In this document: positions 1 to 6,544 of the stretch, in pieces | Layout: each line of letters begins with the position of its first letter | Position numbering within the stretch: position 1 is the stretch's first letter | Origin: Gammaproteobacteria bacterium | GTDB taxonomy: Bacteria > Pseudomonadota > Gammaproteobacteria > Enterobacterales > Alteromonadaceae | Length of the DNA stretch: 8,258 bases | Assembly (NCBI GenBank): GCA_023481025.1 | Contig: JAMCWV010000209.1 | Location: 1 to 8,258 of the forward strand | Reading direction: 5' to 3' | Notes under the pieces: generated by a model | The model's input: only the letters and a program-made list of their open reading frames with translations | Databases searched by the model: none | What the model was told of the DNA's origin: nothing | Program-made: the position numbers and the translations under genes

Positions 1-155
1 AGCGGAGAGGCCGCCACCGCTAGGTCGACTTTCCGTAACTTCTATTTCCGGAAAAAACGAAAAAGTGGAAATACTCGATTACAGCCATACATTGGTCATC
101 ATCACTGTGTTATTATTTAACCCACTTTTAAGCTGAATGATTAGGGCTCTGCAAC
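1..155. other. non-coding leader region upstream of pykA
   Basis: No gene is supported here. Two plus-strand frames stay open from the window edge, to stops at 118-120 and 134-136. Their translations are low in complexity, resemble nothing I know, and are short enough to be chance. No minus-strand frame with a good start runs off the left edge. The stretch is A/T-rich toward pykA. It holds the 10-bp palindrome TTTCCGGAAA (45-54) and a repeated TTTCCG (30-35 and 45-50). A divergent hexR would be a plausible neighbour further left, but none of it is visible in the window. Confidence 0.5.
92..119 (+). promoter_or_regulatory. candidate pykA promoter
   Basis: TTGGTC (92-97) can serve as a -35 box, with TATTTA (114-119) 16 nt downstream as -10. 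An alternative -10 is TATTAT (111-116), which is preceded by TGT (108-110) and so resembles an extended -10. Either would start transcription about 25-35 nt before the pykA ATG. This rests on pattern only and neither match is strong. Confidence 0.35.
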
Positions 156-1589
156 ATGTTACGTCGTACTAAAATTGTCACTACTCTTGGTCCTGCTACG
201 GATAAGCCGGGTGTTTTAGAAAAGTTAATTAACGCTGGCGCAAACGTTGTCCGTCTCAACTTTTCTCACGGGAAATCAGAGGACCATATCGAGCGTGCAC
301 AGCAAGTACGCGACATTGCAGCGCGTTTAGGGAAACATGTTGCAATCCTTGGCGACCTGCAAGGCCCTAAAATTCGTGTTGCTCGTTTTCAAAACGGTAG
401 TGTAGAACTAGAAGATGGTGCACCGTTTATTTTGGATGCGTCATTACCAAACGATGCTGGCGACGAACATCAAGTCGGCCTTGACTATAAAGATCTCCCC
501 AAAGACCTGATTGCAGGCGATGTGTTATTACTTGACGACGGACGCATGCGCTTAACCGTGGACCGTGTCGAAGGCAGCCGCATTCATACTGTCGTCACCG
601 TTGGCGGTAAGTTATCCAATAATAAAGGGATTAATCGACTCGGTGGAGGCCTCTCCGCTGCCGCTTTAACCGACAAAGATTATCGTGATATTGAAGTCGC
701 AGCAGAAATCGACGTCGACATTCTGGCTGTCTCCTTCCCTCGCAGCGGCGCAGATTTACAGTTGGCTCGGGCGCTATTAAACAAGGCTGGTTGTGATGGT
801 GCAATCTGCGCCAAAATCGAACGTGCGGAAACCGTTGCAACCGACACCGCCCTTGATGATCTCATCGAAAACTCTGACGTAGTCATGGTCGCCCGCGGTG
901 ATTTAGGTGTTGAAATTGGTGACGCCCAGCTTGTTGGTAAGCAAAAACGCATTATTAAGCGGGCTCGAGAGCTTAATCGAGTCGTGATTACCGCCACGCA
1001 AATGATGGAGTCGATGATCGACAATTCAATGCCGACCCGTGCAGAAGTCATGGACGTTGCTAACGCCGTTCTCGATGGCACCGACGCCGTGATGTTAAGC
1101 GCTGAAACTGCTGCGGGTAAATACCCGGTTGAAACCGTCAAAGCCATGGCAGAAATTTGCCGGGGTGCAGAAGAATACCCAGCATTGCGCTTAACCCGCG
1201 ATGTGGTTGAAGAGCCTGTTACATCTGTTGCTCAAGCGACCGCGCTCGCCGCCATGTATACAGCGAACCATCTCGCAGGTGTCAAAGCGATTATCGCTCT
1301 AACTGAATCTGGCCACACGGCCAAGCTGATGTCGCGGATTCATACCGATCTACCAATCTTTGCGCTGTCACGTCATCAGCACTCGTTGAACCGGGCCAAC
1401 CTGTACCGCGGTGTTTATCCGACCTATTTCGATTCGACTCAGTCTGACCCACAAAACGTGTTGCGTGACGCTATCGAGCTCATTCGTGCACGTGGGTTGT
1501 TAGAAAAAGGTGACATGGTCATTATTACCCATGGCGATGTGATGGAAACGGTCGGGAAGACAAATACCAGCAAGATTCTGCAAGTTTAG
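156..1589 (+). CDS. pykA: pyruvate kinase, PykA type (pyruvate kinase II)
   Basis: Cytosolic glycolytic enzyme converting phosphoenolpyruvate and ADP to pyruvate and ATP. The 477 residues match E. coli PykA (480) closely from end to end. Visible motifs are RLNFSHG (33-39), the PEP/phosphate-binding region; LQGPKIR (68-74); the catalytic signature AKIERAE (219-225), with K220 and E222; VARGDLGVE (245-253), with metal ligand D249; and TATQMMESM (279-287), with T281. The C-terminal effector domain spans about 355-477. ATG 156 is the first in-frame start after a stop at 138-140, with AGGG (143-146) as ribosome site. L68, Q69, K72 and V75 are the set known from potassium-independent pyruvate kinases. 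The gene stands alone, convergent with the lipoprotein gene 37 bp away. Confidence 0.96.
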   Translation: MLRRTKIVTTLGPATDKPGVLEKLINAGANVVRLNFSHGKSEDHIERAQQVRDIAARLGKHVAILGDLQGPKIRVARFQNGSVELEDGAPFILDASLPNDAGDEHQVGLDYKDLPKDLIAGDVLLLDDGRMRLTVDRVEGSRIHTVVTVGGKLSNNKGINRLGGGLSAAALTDKDYRDIEVAAEIDVDILAVSFPRSGADLQLARALLNKAGCDGAICAKIERAETVATDTALDDLIENSDVVMVARGDLGVEIGDAQLVGKQKRIIKRARELNRVVITATQMMESMIDNSMPTRAEVMDVANAVLDGTDAVMLSAETAAGKYPVETVKAMAEICRGAEEYPALRLTRDVVEEPVTSVAQATALAAMYTANHLAGVKAIIALTESGHTAKLMSRIHTDLPIFALSRHQHSLNRANLYRGVYPTYFDSTQSDPQNVLRDAIELIRARGLLEKGDMVIITHGDVMETVGKTNTSKILQV

Positions 1590-1614
1590 TTCCACGTTTC
1601 AAATAGCCGTTCAC

Positions 1615-1644
1615 CGTGGTGTTTTGTTAAACCGAAACACCACG
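1615..1644. terminator. perfect hairpin between convergent genes, possible bidirectional terminator
   Basis: CGTGGTGTTT (1615-1624) and AAACACCACG (1635-1644) form a perfect 10-bp stem with a 10-nt loop. It lies 25 nt after the pykA stop. The right arm is the end of the lipoprotein coding sequence, and that gene's TAA (1629-1627) falls in the loop. Neither strand has a U-tract after the stem, so this is not a classic intrinsic terminator. It could still stop or stabilise both transcripts. Confidence 0.45.
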
Positions 1645-2484
1645 CTGGCGCATCATCCCTCGTAAATCACGACGTAAACGCTCAATTTCACGTCGCAAGT
1701 GACGCTGCTGTCGCGCGTCTGAACTATTGATTAGATCCAACAGTAAACGTGTCCCCGTTTGCTCATTGTGCGCCACAGTGTCCTGCAACGCATCGCTGCG
1801 CCATTCTTCTGGTGTCAAAAAGAGGCGGCTGATGAGCGCTTGGTACACATCTGAGTCCGGGGGAAGCATCATGGCATTGGTAAAACCATCAAGCCAAGCA
1901 AGTTGATAGGCTTGCCACAACTCTCTGTTGTCTAGACTAGTTGCTGCCCAATCTGCGATGTAGGCTTGCTGTTGGCGATGTAAACGACCGAAACCGGTTT
2001 TAACCCGAGCTTCCATTTGTTTAATCCGTTCCTGATGGAGCTCGGATTGACTAGAATCGGCTTGTTCATCGTCGGTAAAACGTTCCTGCAATGAAAGAAT
2101 AAGGTTTTGCTGTTGTTCGCTGGACAGTTCGGCTAAGAAGCGCATTGCATATGGCAACAGCTCAAGGCGAAAATCGTACCAAAACTGCAGTACTTGCTCA
2201 CTGTAGTCAGCGAGTTTCTCTTCAGTCATGGGCTGTTGATCCAGGTCCCCTTCCAAGGTTTGCAAAAATTGATAATAGGCTGGCATTTGTGTTTCCGCAT
2301 GCCATTGTAAAAAACGGTCAAGTTCAGCCCGAAGTTCTCGGCGTTGCTGACGGTCTAGCGAAATAGATTGGTGCAACTGCCAAGCAACTAAGTTTTCGGC
2401 ATAACGATAGCCTAGTTGTCGACTCGAGCAACTAGCTAAAAGGAATAAGCTGATTAAAATGATTATTAGGCCACGGACTTTCAT
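1627..2484 (-). CDS. DUF6279-family lipoprotein
   Basis: Predicted outer-membrane lipoprotein of unknown function, 285 residues. A short basic start and hydrophobic stretch (5-17) lead into the lipobox LASC with the lipidated cysteine at C19. The following residue is S20, not D, which favours sorting to the outer membrane. The mature part is almost wholly helical and rich in Gln, Arg, Glu and Leu. It includes WHAETQMPAYYQFL (61-74), resembling the W-H-x-x-x-x-x-P motif I recall for DUF6279. The C-terminus is strongly basic (256-281). The start has a good ribosome site, AGGAG (2494-2490), 5 nt ahead of the ATG. It follows the response regulator in the same direction after 103 nt without an obvious terminator, so it could be co-transcribed or have its own promoter. 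Confidence 0.8.
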   Translation of the reverse strand: MKVRGLIIILISLFLLASCSSRQLGYRYAENLVAWQLHQSISLDRQQRRELRAELDRFLQWHAETQMPAYYQFLQTLEGDLDQQPMTEEKLADYSEQVLQFWYDFRLELLPYAMRFLAELSSEQQQNLILSLQERFTDDEQADSSQSELHQERIKQMEARVKTGFGRLHRQQQAYIADWAATSLDNRELWQAYQLAWLDGFTNAMMLPPDSDVYQALISRLFLTPEEWRSDALQDTVAHNEQTGTRLLLDLINSSDARQQRHLRREIERLRRDLRGMMRQRGVSV

Positions 2485-2587
2485 CGTCGCTCCTGCGCAT
2501 GATGATTAACTCATTGAGCTTACGTGCAGCATTCTGCCCGCGATCACATCGGCACAAACTAAATCAACAAACGAGGAAACAGTTAAC

Positions 2588-3433
2588 TTACGCTTGGCCC
2601 AACACTAACTGTTTAATTCGGTCTTTGTAACTGCGACTCACTTTCAGCTCCTGACCATTATGCAGGACTAAATGATATTCGCCATTTTGTCGACTACAGA
2701 GCTTTTCGACTTGGCCAAGGTTAACGATTGCCGAGCGGTGAATTCGCTGGAATAACCGCGGATTGAGTTCTTGTTCCAATTCCTTCATGGTGCGACGCAG
2801 GATGTGCGTTTGATTGCCCGCATGGATGCACATATAGTCGCCTGCAGCATCAATCCATTCAATCGAGTTAATGGCAACGCGAGTAATCTCTCCGCTGTCC
2901 TTAATCGCGATATGTTCCGGGAAATGGTCTAGCGATGGCGCTTTCCCTTCTGCGAGTAGCCGCAGGATTTCTTCAACGTCTTCGCCGGTAATATCGGCGA
3001 CTAACTCGACGAGTCGCTGTTGATGCTGACGAGATTTATCAACTAAAACCTCTGCGCGGATGCGGTCAAGTGCTTCAGCGAGCCGATCTTCGTCAACCGG
3101 CTTCAGAAGATAGTCGATTGCCCGCACTTCAAATGCACGAATCGCGTAGTGGTCATAGGCAGTGACAAAAACTACCGCAGGCATTTGGATTCCGGTTTGC
3201 TCGTACTCTGCTTTGAGTTTGCGGAGAACATCAAACCCATTCGTGCCCGGCATTTGAATATCGAGAAAAACGAGATCAGGTTTAGCAGACAGGATTTTTT
3301 CAACGGCTTCACGACCATTACTGGCTTCGTCAATAACCTCAAGGAAGTCAAATTCCTGCAAGCGAATCCGCAACCCCTGACGGGCTAACGGTTCGTCATC
3401 GACAATAATGGCGCGAATTTTCTGTTGACTCAT
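2588..3433 (-). CDS. LytTR-family response regulator
   Basis: Two-component transcription regulator, 281 residues. The receiver domain (about 5-125) has the acidic pair D12/D13, phospho-acceptor D58 in FLDIQMPG, T91 and K111 in LLKP. The C-terminal LytTR DNA-binding domain (about 174-278) shows the family's EWIDAAGDYMCIH and FQRIHRSAIVNL segments. This is the AlgR/BtsR/LytR architecture. The linker (about 126-173) is longer than I expect for AlgR and contains an acidic predicted helix. The ATG lies 24 nt after the kinase stop. The ribosome site is weak (GAG and AGAG within 3444-3437), which suggests translation partly depends on the upstream gene. The cognate partner is almost certainly the adjacent kinase. 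Targets are unknown, although the shared upstream region holds an AlgR-like box. Confidence 0.93.
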   Translation of the reverse strand: MSQQKIRAIIVDDEPLARQGLRIRLQEFDFLEVIDEASNGREAVEKILSAKPDLVFLDIQMPGTNGFDVLRKLKAEYEQTGIQMPAVVFVTAYDHYAIRAFEVRAIDYLLKPVDEDRLAEALDRIRAEVLVDKSRQHQQRLVELVADITGEDVEEILRLLAEGKAPSLDHFPEHIAIKDSGEITRVAINSIEWIDAAGDYMCIHAGNQTHILRRTMKELEQELNPRLFQRIHRSAIVNLGQVEKLCSRQNGEYHLVLHNGQELKVSRSYKDRIKQLVLGQA

Positions 3434-3446
3434 TTTCTCTACTCGA

Positions 3447-3467
3447 AGCCGAACGCTTTATTCGGCT
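3447..3467 (-). other. intercistronic hairpin between kinase and regulator genes
   Basis: AGCCGAA (3447-3453) and TTCGGCT (3461-3467) form a perfect 7-bp stem with a 7-nt loop. The kinase TAA (3460-3458) lies inside the loop. The structure ends 13 nt before the regulator ATG, next to its weak ribosome site. It could tune the regulator-to-kinase ratio or protect mRNA ends. No U-tract follows, so it is not a terminator. Confidence 0.4.
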
Positions 3468-4525
3468 AACTCAAAAGGAAACCGTAAGCTGACCACACAA
3501 CCGGTCGGCTCATTTGCAGACAGATTAAAGGAGAATTGTTTTCCATACAAGGCTTTGAGGCGTTCGCGAATATTTTCAAGTCCGACACCCGAACCACGGA
3601 CATGAACATTATCCGGATCAAATCGATGCGGTCCATTATCTGCAACTGTAATACATAGGTCACTCTGCTCCACCCACGCGCGAATATCAATTCGTCCGCA
3701 TGACTCGGTTTTCGCAATCGCATACTTGATGGCGTTCTCGATTAACGGTTGCAAAATCAAACTCGGAACCAGCGCATTGTGCGCTGCATCTTCAATATTG
3801 ACTTGCACATCAAGTCGTTCGGCAAAACGAACCTTTTCGATATCAAGATAAAGCATCAAGGCTTGAATTTCTTTATCGAGGGTAATGCGCTTAATTGGCT
3901 CGTTATCGAGTGAAAAACGCAAAAAGCGACTCAGTTTATTCATCATTTGATTTGCGTTCTTGGTGTCATTCACCAAAATTAGCGTTGAGATCGCATTCAG
4001 AGTATTAAACAAAAAATGTGGGTTTAGCTGATAGCGCAGCATTTTCAACTGAGACTGGTGCGCCATTGAGGCTGCCGTCAAAGCTTTCTGCCGAGCGTCT
4101 TGCAGCAATTGGTAATATTTAATAACAAAGTATAACCCGCTCCACGTCAGCATAATGTAGAACTTGGCAATTGAATGCTGAAAGTAGAAGAGTAAATTAG
4201 TTGGTCGATAACCAAACTTATAGATCTCCCAGTTGGTCAAATTATCGACAACAGCCCAAGTTGCTGCGGCAACGTAGGAACAGGCCAACACAACAAGAAG
4301 CTGCAGTGCGGGATGCCATGACCAAATTGAGCGATAGATATAACGCATCGGTACGGTTAATAGAAAACCGGCATAGGCACCAAGCAGCACGATTGCGATC
4401 CAGATCTCTCGCATTTCATGCATGAGCGATCCCATGTACTGAACCAAGGCATACCCACACCAACCGGCTATTTGCATTAGCCAAAATAACTTGTTTCGAT
4501 CTTCAAGCAATGAGCGCCAGTTCAA
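3458..4525 (-). CDS. membrane sensor histidine kinase, LytS/AlgZ-like (HisKA-less, His_kinase type)
   Basis: Inner-membrane sensor kinase, 355 residues. Four hydrophobic segments (about 14-34, 41-63, 74-93, 118-136) form a compact N-terminal membrane domain with little outside the membrane, so the signal is probably sensed in the bilayer. A short coiled linker leads to the phospho-acceptor motif LRYQLNPHFLFNTLNA with H170. The ATPase domain follows, with N264 in the N-box (LIENAIKYA), D296-N297-G298, and the G-box GSGVGLENIRERL (311-323). This is the LytS/YehU/AlgZ type that pairs with LytTR regulators. The start is TTG at 4525. A TAA lies four codons upstream with no ATG between, and AAGGA (4536-4532) sits 6 nt ahead. 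The first ATG would be M17, inside the first membrane segment. Confidence 0.92.
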   Translation of the reverse strand: MNWRSLLEDRNKLFWLMQIAGWCGYALVQYMGSLMHEMREIWIAIVLLGAYAGFLLTVPMRYIYRSIWSWHPALQLLVVLACSYVAAATWAVVDNLTNWEIYKFGYRPTNLLFYFQHSIAKFYIMLTWSGLYFVIKYYQLLQDARQKALTAASMAHQSQLKMLRYQLNPHFLFNTLNAISTLILVNDTKNANQMMNKLSRFLRFSLDNEPIKRITLDKEIQALMLYLDIEKVRFAERLDVQVNIEDAAHNALVPSLILQPLIENAIKYAIAKTESCGRIDIRAWVEQSDLCITVADNGPHRFDPDNVHVRGSGVGLENIRERLKALYGKQFSFNLSANEPTGCVVSLRFPFELAE

Positions 4526-4537
4526 ACTCTTTCCTTA
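4526..4537 (-). promoter_or_regulatory. ribosome-binding site selecting the TTG start of the kinase
   Basis: On the minus strand AAGGA (4536-4532) stands 6 nt before TTG (4525-4523). The in-frame stop TAA (4537-4535) overlaps this site, so no longer protein is possible. This supports TTG as initiator and may hold kinase levels low. Confidence 0.65.
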
Positions 4538-4618
4538 CTAGAAATTAACATTTTTTAAACATCCCGCTCGCTATGTTAGCGGAAAATTTTTAGAAGTAAC
4601 GGCAATTGGTCGGGCAGA

Positions 4619-4628
4619 ACCGTTCGTT
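4619..4628 (+). promoter_or_regulatory. AlgR-box-like sequence, candidate LytTR regulator site
   Basis: ACCGTTCGTT differs by one final base from the AlgR recognition core ACCGTTCGTC known from Pseudomonas algD. A weaker inverted half-match, AGTAACGG (4595-4602, reading CCGTTACT on the minus strand), lies 25 bp to the left. The encoded regulator has the same DNA-binding fold as AlgR, so autoregulation is plausible but unproven. One 9-of-10 match can arise by chance. Confidence 0.35.
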
Positions 4629-4630
4629 AG

Positions 4631-4645
4631 TCTCAGTTTCTGAGA
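4631..4645. repeat. perfect palindrome, operator candidate
   Basis: TCTCAG (4631-4636) and CTGAGA (4640-4645) flank a TTT spacer, a perfect dyad of 15 bp. It sits two bases after the AlgR-like box and about 17 bp before the direct repeat near the M61 promoter. This is a usual place for a dimeric repressor or activator to bind. The protein is unknown. Confidence 0.5.
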
Positions 4646-4661
4646 TTTCAATAACCTCGAC

Positions 4662-4682
4662 GCACTATGCTTGCACTATGCT
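4662..4682 (+). repeat. tandem 10-bp direct repeat, one helical turn apart
   Basis: GCACTATGCT occurs at 4662-4671 and again, identical, at 4673-4682, a period of 11 bp. Both copies would lie on the same face of the helix. The pair overlaps the predicted M61 promoter elements. Direct repeats in such phasing are typical binding sites for regulators that bind head to tail, including LytTR proteins. Confidence 0.6.
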
Positions 4683-4700
4683 ACACTAGCCCTCTATAGC
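4671..4700 (+). promoter_or_regulatory. candidate promoter of the M61 peptidase gene
   Basis: TTGCAC (4671-4676) and TATAGC (4695-4700), 18 nt apart, give one reading. The extended -10 TGCTACACT (4679-4687) gives another, with a start near 4694. Both imply a leader of only about 15-30 nt. The two overlap, and I cannot choose between them from sequence. Confidence 0.4.
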
Positions 4701-4720
4701 CGCCGTAAGAGTGTATTTAT

Positions 4721-6484
4721 ATGCAAGCGCCTGTTCGTTATGAAATTTCCTGCGATATTCAGCATCACTATTTAATTGTTCGTATGCATCTGGAGCAGGT
4801 TGCTGCGCCGCTGCGCTTGCGTTTACCTGCATGGCTACCCGGTAGCTACATGATACGAGATTTTGCCAAACACATCGTCGATTTTTCGGCCACCGGAACA
4901 AGTGGTGCGCTCGATTACATTCGTCCTGATAAAAATACCTGGGAAATTCGCCATTCCGACACCGCGGTGGTCATCGAATACAAAGTTTATGCGTTTGACC
5001 TATCAGTTCGCACCGCTTGGCTCAACGACGAATTCGGTTTTTTCAATCCTAGTGCGGTCTGTTTAGAGTGCCTGCACAATGAAGGACCTGTTGAGGTAGA
5101 TTTACTCCTACCGCCTCAGCATCATTGGCAAGCGAGCTGCGGTTTACCGCTCTCTAAACAAATTGCGTCGACACAATATCGATATAGCGCAGAAAGCTAT
5201 GCCACTCTCATTGATCATCCGGTACTGTTTGGCGAGTTGGATATTATTCTCTTTCAAGTGCACGGTCTCGAGCATGAATTGGTGCTTGCTGGCAAGCATT
5301 TTGCCGACCGTGATCGCCTTGCCAAGGATCTAACGTTGATTTGCCAACAGCAAATCGATTTTTTCCGAGGTCATGCACCGTTTTCAAACTATAAATTTCT
5401 AACTATGGTTGTTGGCGAAGGATTTGGTGGTCTTGAACATCGTAACTCAACCGCCCTTTTGACCTCTCGCCATAGCCTCGAAGCACCAGCGCAAGGCGCT
5501 GACCCCAATGATTATTTGACGTTTTTGAGTCTCTGCAGTCACGAGTACTTCCACAGCTGGAATGTGAAACAATTGCGTCCGCGGCGGTTTCATCCCTATA
5601 ACCTGCAAGCCGAGCAATATACTGAACAGCTCTGGTTTTACGAAGGCGTGACCTCTTACCTAGATGACTACTTTGTTCATCAGGCGGGTGTCATGTCGCC
5701 AGAACAATTTCTTAAACGTGCAAGCGAAACGTTGACGCGTGCACTGCGCGGTGAAGGCCCTCTGCGGCAGTCGTTAATTGAGTCCAGCCAAACAACCTGG
5801 ACCACATTCTACCAGCAGAACGAAAACAGCCAGAATGCGATTGTGAGCTATTACACGAAAGGCGCAGTCATCGCGATGTTGGCTGATTTAGCGATCCGCA
5901 CAATCAGTGCAAATCGCGCAAGTTTAGCCGATGTGATGAATCACCTGTATCACCAGCATCTCACAACGGGCACAAGTCCCAATGATCTCATCGCAGGCTT
6001 CGCAAAGTTTAGTAATGACGAATTTGCTGCAACACTGAAGCAATGGTTATACGCAAAACAACCGCCCGCGTTAGCCGAATGGTTTTCTGCTTTCGGAATT
6101 CAAGTGGAACCAGCAACAAGCGATCCGCTTACCATGCAGCCAGATTACCGCAGTGTACCGCGACTACCCGTCAGCTTTGGTGCTGTTTTGGCGGATAAAA
6201 ACGGAACCTTTGAAATTGCGCGAGTATTCGAGAATAGCGCCGCCGCACAAGCGGGCTTAAGTGCTCGCGACAGACTCGTGGCTATCGGAGGCTTAGAAGC
6301 AACGAAGGCCAATGTTCAGCGCGCTATGCAACGCGCCCAGCCGGGTCAGTCGATTGGGCTTCATGTGTTTAGCCAAGATCGTCTGCGTGAGTTAGAAATG
6401 ACATGGCAGGCACCGCCTGCTGATGGCTATATGCTCACCTTGCAAAATCGTGAGCTCGCCAAAGGATGGTTGCGACTCGATTAA
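4721..6484 (+). CDS. M61-family (glycyl aminopeptidase-like) metallopeptidase with PDZ domain
   Basis: Zinc peptidase of family M61, 587 residues, probably cytosolic because no signal peptide or membrane segment is present. An N-terminal beta-rich domain (about 1-180) precedes the catalytic domain. That domain carries GGLEH (236-240), which occupies the position of the substrate-binding motif. The zinc site is HEYFH (274-278), with H274, E275 and H278, and the third ligand is E308 in LWFYEG. The conserved SYYTKGA segment is at 376-382. A PDZ domain follows at about 484-560 (AAAQAGLSARDRLVAIGG at 507-524). Family members release N-terminal Gly or Ala; the natural substrate here is unknown. The start is the first ATG after an in-frame stop at 4706-4708, with a poor ribosome site (AAGAG, 4707-4711). 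The gene is monocistronic and divergent from the kinase operon. Confidence 0.92.
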   Translation: MQAPVRYEISCDIQHHYLIVRMHLEQVAAPLRLRLPAWLPGSYMIRDFAKHIVDFSATGTSGALDYIRPDKNTWEIRHSDTAVVIEYKVYAFDLSVRTAWLNDEFGFFNPSAVCLECLHNEGPVEVDLLLPPQHHWQASCGLPLSKQIASTQYRYSAESYATLIDHPVLFGELDIILFQVHGLEHELVLAGKHFADRDRLAKDLTLICQQQIDFFRGHAPFSNYKFLTMVVGEGFGGLEHRNSTALLTSRHSLEAPAQGADPNDYLTFLSLCSHEYFHSWNVKQLRPRRFHPYNLQAEQYTEQLWFYEGVTSYLDDYFVHQAGVMSPEQFLKRASETLTRALRGEGPLRQSLIESSQTTWTTFYQQNENSQNAIVSYYTKGAVIAMLADLAIRTISANRASLADVMNHLYHQHLTTGTSPNDLIAGFAKFSNDEFAATLKQWLYAKQPPALAEWFSAFGIQVEPATSDPLTMQPDYRSVPRLPVSFGAVLADKNGTFEIARVFENSAAAQAGLSARDRLVAIGGLEATKANVQRAMQRAQPGQSIGLHVFSQDRLRELEMTWQAPPADGYMLTLQNRELAKGWLRLD

Positions 6485-6503
6485 TGCAGTGATTGTGTTT
6501 GTT

Positions 6504-6525
6504 GTTGAATGAGTTGAATGAGTTG
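6504..6525 (+). repeat. short tandem repeat after the M61 gene
   Basis: GTTGAATGA is present twice in tandem (6504-6512, 6513-6521), followed by a partial third unit GTTG (6522-6525). It lies in the 47-bp gap between convergent genes, directly before a hairpin. It looks like simple slippage duplication without evident function. Confidence 0.6.
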
Positions 6526-6544
6526 CCGCGTCTATTGACGCGGC
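6525..6544. terminator. perfect hairpin between convergent genes, possible bidirectional terminator
   Basis: GCCGCGTC (6525-6532) pairs perfectly with GACGCGGC (6537-6544) around the 4-nt loop TATT. This is a compact, GC-rich 8-bp stem, 40 nt after the M61 stop. The arm at 6537-6544 encodes the last residues of the M23 protein, and its TAG (6534-6532) sits at the loop. No U-run follows on either strand, so intrinsic termination is uncertain. Confidence 0.5.

Larger units (their letters stand above)
4526..4720. promoter_or_regulatory. divergent control region between the kinase operon and the M61 gene
   Basis: This 195-bp non-coding region must hold promoters for both directions. It contains, in order, a small hairpin CGCTA-TGT-TAGCG (4569-4581) followed by AAAATTTTT (4583-4591). 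Next come an AlgR-box-like ACCGTTCGTT (4619-4628) and a perfect 15-bp palindrome (4631-4645). Last is a 10-bp direct repeat at 11-bp period (4662-4682) on the likely M61 promoter. I could not assign a convincing minus-strand promoter for the kinase. Confidence 0.6.

Noticed and set aside
1..21. Inverted 18-of-21 similarity to 639-659 inside pykA
   Set aside because: Both are GC-rich, and by rough estimate a match of this quality is expected about once by chance in a window this size. It is not evidence for a repeat or gene fragment.
66..83. Possible HexR site (ATTACA half) upstream of pykA
   Set aside because: Only one half-site is visible; the left half does not match the known TGTAAT arm, so I do not call it.
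680..1147. Long open minus-strand frame inside pykA
   Set aside because: It lies wholly within a highly conserved gene on the other strand, and its translation resembles no family I know.
2533..2548. CRP-like TGTGA half-site upstream of the lipoprotein gene (minus strand)
   Set aside because: The second half matches only 3 of 5 bases and no clear promoter lies nearby.
4569..4591. Hairpin followed by AAAATTTTT, resembling an intrinsic terminator on the plus strand
   Set aside because: The stem is only 5 bp with a 3-nt loop, and no plus-strand gene ends upstream, so there is nothing to terminate.
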